This document shows positions 62,545 through 64,000 of a DNA stretch of 64,000 nt, one piece after another; position 1 is the stretch's first letter; every line of letters starts with the position of its first letter. Position numbers and translations under genes: made by a program. The DNA is from Ferdinandcohnia salidurans (lineage in GTDB: Bacteria; Bacillota; Bacilli; Bacillales; Bacillaceae_L): assembly GCF_042680725.1 (NCBI RefSeq), contig NZ_JBHUEK010000034.1, positions 248,001-312,000 of the forward strand, written 5' to 3'. The notes beneath the pieces were generated by a model. That model did not search any database, was not told the origin of the DNA, and saw only the letters and a program-made list of their open reading frames with translations.

Positions 62545-63639
62545 ATGAAATCAAATACACGTTTTGTTAACGCCTTTATGGCATTTTTTATCATACACAC
62601 TTCGCAAATTGGTATGGGGATTCTTGGAGTTCCAAGAATTATCTATCTAGAATCAAAAAAAGATGCTTGGATCTCCATTTTACTTTCTGGTTTAATCGTT
62701 TGCTTAATTACATGGATAATAATATCTATCCTAAATAAAAATGAAGGTGGTACTCTATTCGAAATTCATGATCATATATTTGGACGCTTGATTGGTAGTA
62801 TTTTAAACTTCGTAATTGTCATTTACTATATTGCCGTCCATTATTCGATTACCATTGGTTATGTCGAGTTGTCACTAACATGGGGATATGAAGGAGTCTA
62901 TGAATGGGTCGGGGTATTGGCTTTATTAATGATAACCATTTATGCTGTATCAGGCGGATTCAGAGTAGTGATCGGTGTTTGCTTCTTATCCTTTTTAATG
63001 ACTATATGGCTGCTATTTGTTGTTTACCAACCTCTTCAAACAATAAATGTAACAAGAATTTTACCTATAATGACGACAACTCCTTCAGATATGATGAATG
63101 GAGTTTTCAGGAGCAGTTATACAATGTTAGGTTTCGAGACGTTGCTTTTTATTTTTCCATTTATAAAGGAGAAAAATAAACTTCAGCTTTTTAGTCAAAT
63201 AGCAGTCTGGTTTACGACCATTCTTGTTTTACTAACAACTGTAGTTTCTATTTTATTTTTTAGCGCTAAAGAATTAGAGATGAATGTATGGCCTGTTGTC
63301 AGCATGATTAGCACTGTCCATTTTCCATTTATTGAACGTTTTGAATTTGTTGCGGTTCCATTATGGATTTTAGTTATTTTTCCAAATCTTTGTATCACAC
63401 TATATATTTCTTCCAAGGGTATTAAACAGATTTTTCACATAAAACAAAAATATGGAATATGGCTCATCTCCATTATCCTTTTTATCTGCAGTTTTTTCAT
63501 TACGAAAAGAGTAGATAATAATTATTTTTTTGATCAAATTGGCAAAACTGGATTTTTCCTCTGGTTTATCTATCCAATTTTCTTGTATGTAATCATCATT
63601 ATTAGATCAAAAATCAATACTCGTTCCAGACGGAGTTGA
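62545..63639 (+). CDS. Spore germination protein, GerA family B subunit (permease-like)
   Basis: 364 residues from ATG 62545 (GAGGTGC upstream), 8 bases after the A subunit. About ten membrane segments of the APC-like spore permease family: HTSQIGMGILGVPRIIYLES, GGTLFEIHDHIFGRLIG, and ETLLFIFPFIKEKNKL. This subunit binds the germinant, by analogy with GerBB. The third ger gene starts 4 bases after it. Confidence 0.92.
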   Translation: MKSNTRFVNAFMAFFIIHTSQIGMGILGVPRIIYLESKKDAWISILLSGLIVCLITWIIISILNKNEGGTLFEIHDHIFGRLIGSILNFVIVIYYIAVHYSITIGYVELSLTWGYEGVYEWVGVLALLMITIYAVSGGFRVVIGVCFLSFLMTIWLLFVVYQPLQTINVTRILPIMTTTPSDMMNGVFRSSYTMLGFETLLFIFPFIKEKNKLQLFSQIAVWFTTILVLLTTVVSILFFSAKELEMNVWPVVSMISTVHFPFIERFEFVAVPLWILVIFPNLCITLYISSKGIKQIFHIKQKYGIWLISIILFICSFFITKRVDNNYFFDQIGKTGFFLWFIYPIFLYVIIIIRSKINTRSRRS

Positions 63640-63643
63640 AAGA

Positions 63644-64000
63644 ATGAAGAAAATTGTTATTCTGCTGTGTTCTCTTCTTTGTACTGCATGCATGGCCCCT
63701 GAAAAAATAATAGAAATGCAAGGGATTTCAACGATTATTGGTTATGACTTGCTTGATGACAATACATACAAAGGCACTATCAGTTTGTTACAATTTGACC
63801 GAAAAGAAGAAAAGACCAGTGTAACCCTTTCAGCTGAAGGAACGACTAATAAACAAATCAGACAAAAACTAGAGGAACAAACAAGCCATGACATTACTTC
63901 TGGTCAATTAAGGACCATACTGTTAAATAAAAATATGGCAGAGACAGTAGGAATTTCTTCTTTTCTAGATACTATGCAACGGCATAGTAGTATCAGTTCT
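63644..64000 (+). CDS. Spore germination lipoprotein, Ger(x)C family, 5' part
   Basis: 119 codons visible before the window ends. The signal peptide has lipobox LCTAC (Cys 16), then IIEMQGISTIIGYDLLDDNT, ISLLQFDRKEEKT and SGQLRTILLNKNMAE, as in the first domain of GerC proteins. It completes the A-B-C operon; GerC is required for receptor function at the inner membrane. The C-terminal two thirds lie outside the window. Confidence 0.9.
   Translation, partial: MKKIVILLCSLLCTACMAPEKIIEMQGISTIIGYDLLDDNTYKGTISLLQFDRKEEKTSVTLSAEGTTNKQIRQKLEEQTSHDITSGQLRTILLNKNMAETVGISSFLDTMQRHSSISS

Overview
The window comes from a low-GC, endospore-forming Firmicute of the Bacillaceae (Bacillus sensu lato). The signs are purine-rich Shine-Dalgarno sequences, frequent TTG/GTG starts, a gerA-gerB-gerC germination operon, a CotF-like coat cluster around an alcohol dehydrogenase in the order of B. 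subtilis yraG-yraF-adhB-yraE-yraD, and a SigK-like promoter. Species cannot be fixed from the sequence. No rRNA, tRNA, CRISPR array, complete IS or integrase was seen.

Layout. (1) 0-22 kb is an accessory, defence-rich region, almost all on the minus strand. It starts with a nuclease-methylase protein and a specificity gene that look like one type IIG/BcgI-like enzyme split at an eight-T run. An XRE regulator, divergent from a zinc-finger endonuclease gene broken by an amber codon, follows. Next are small orphan genes, a nuclease-HNH gene split by a frameshift, a secreted DxGH nuclease, a decayed ATP-dependent DNA ligase, an HNH fragment, McrB-McrC, and a tightly packed operon of DUF6361 protein, phospholipase-D nuclease and SNF2-like helicase. 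(2) 22-36 kb is a cobalamin operon of 14 genes on the minus strand, read from a sigma-A promoter through a B12 riboswitch and terminator: uptake (btuF, btuC, a BtuD-CbiZ fusion), amidation and adenosylation (cbiA, cbiP, cobO), and nucleotide-loop assembly (cobT, cbiB, cobD, cobU, cobS, cobC), ending with a reduced CobU-like gene and a signal-less BtuF-like gene. Corrin-ring genes are not here. (3) 36-46 kb holds a DEAD-box helicase, a YdcF protein, two proline-rich probable sporulation proteins, a LysR/YeiH divergent pair, and an orphan DnaD/DnaB-like primosome module. (4) 46-53 kb is a sigma-54 regulon (amidotransferase-type hydrolase plus AGCS symporter, with the enhancer-binding activator upstream) and a purine-type permease. 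(5) 53-64 kb holds a membrane protein with a toxin-like C-terminal domain, an XRE/membrane-protein pair, the coat cluster, a DUF3231 protein, a soluble PAS histidine kinase and the ger operon, which runs off the right edge.

Three families of short dispersed repeats sit mostly between genes from 15 to 55 kb. One copy lies inside the dnaD-like reading frame, and two identical 38-bp copies of another family flank the ydcF-like gene. The best candidates for new biology are the possible -1 frameshift joining the restriction-modification subunits, the DUF6361-PLD-helicase operon beside McrBC, the mapped sigma-54 promoter with its enhancer palindromes, and the repeat family that has become protein-coding.
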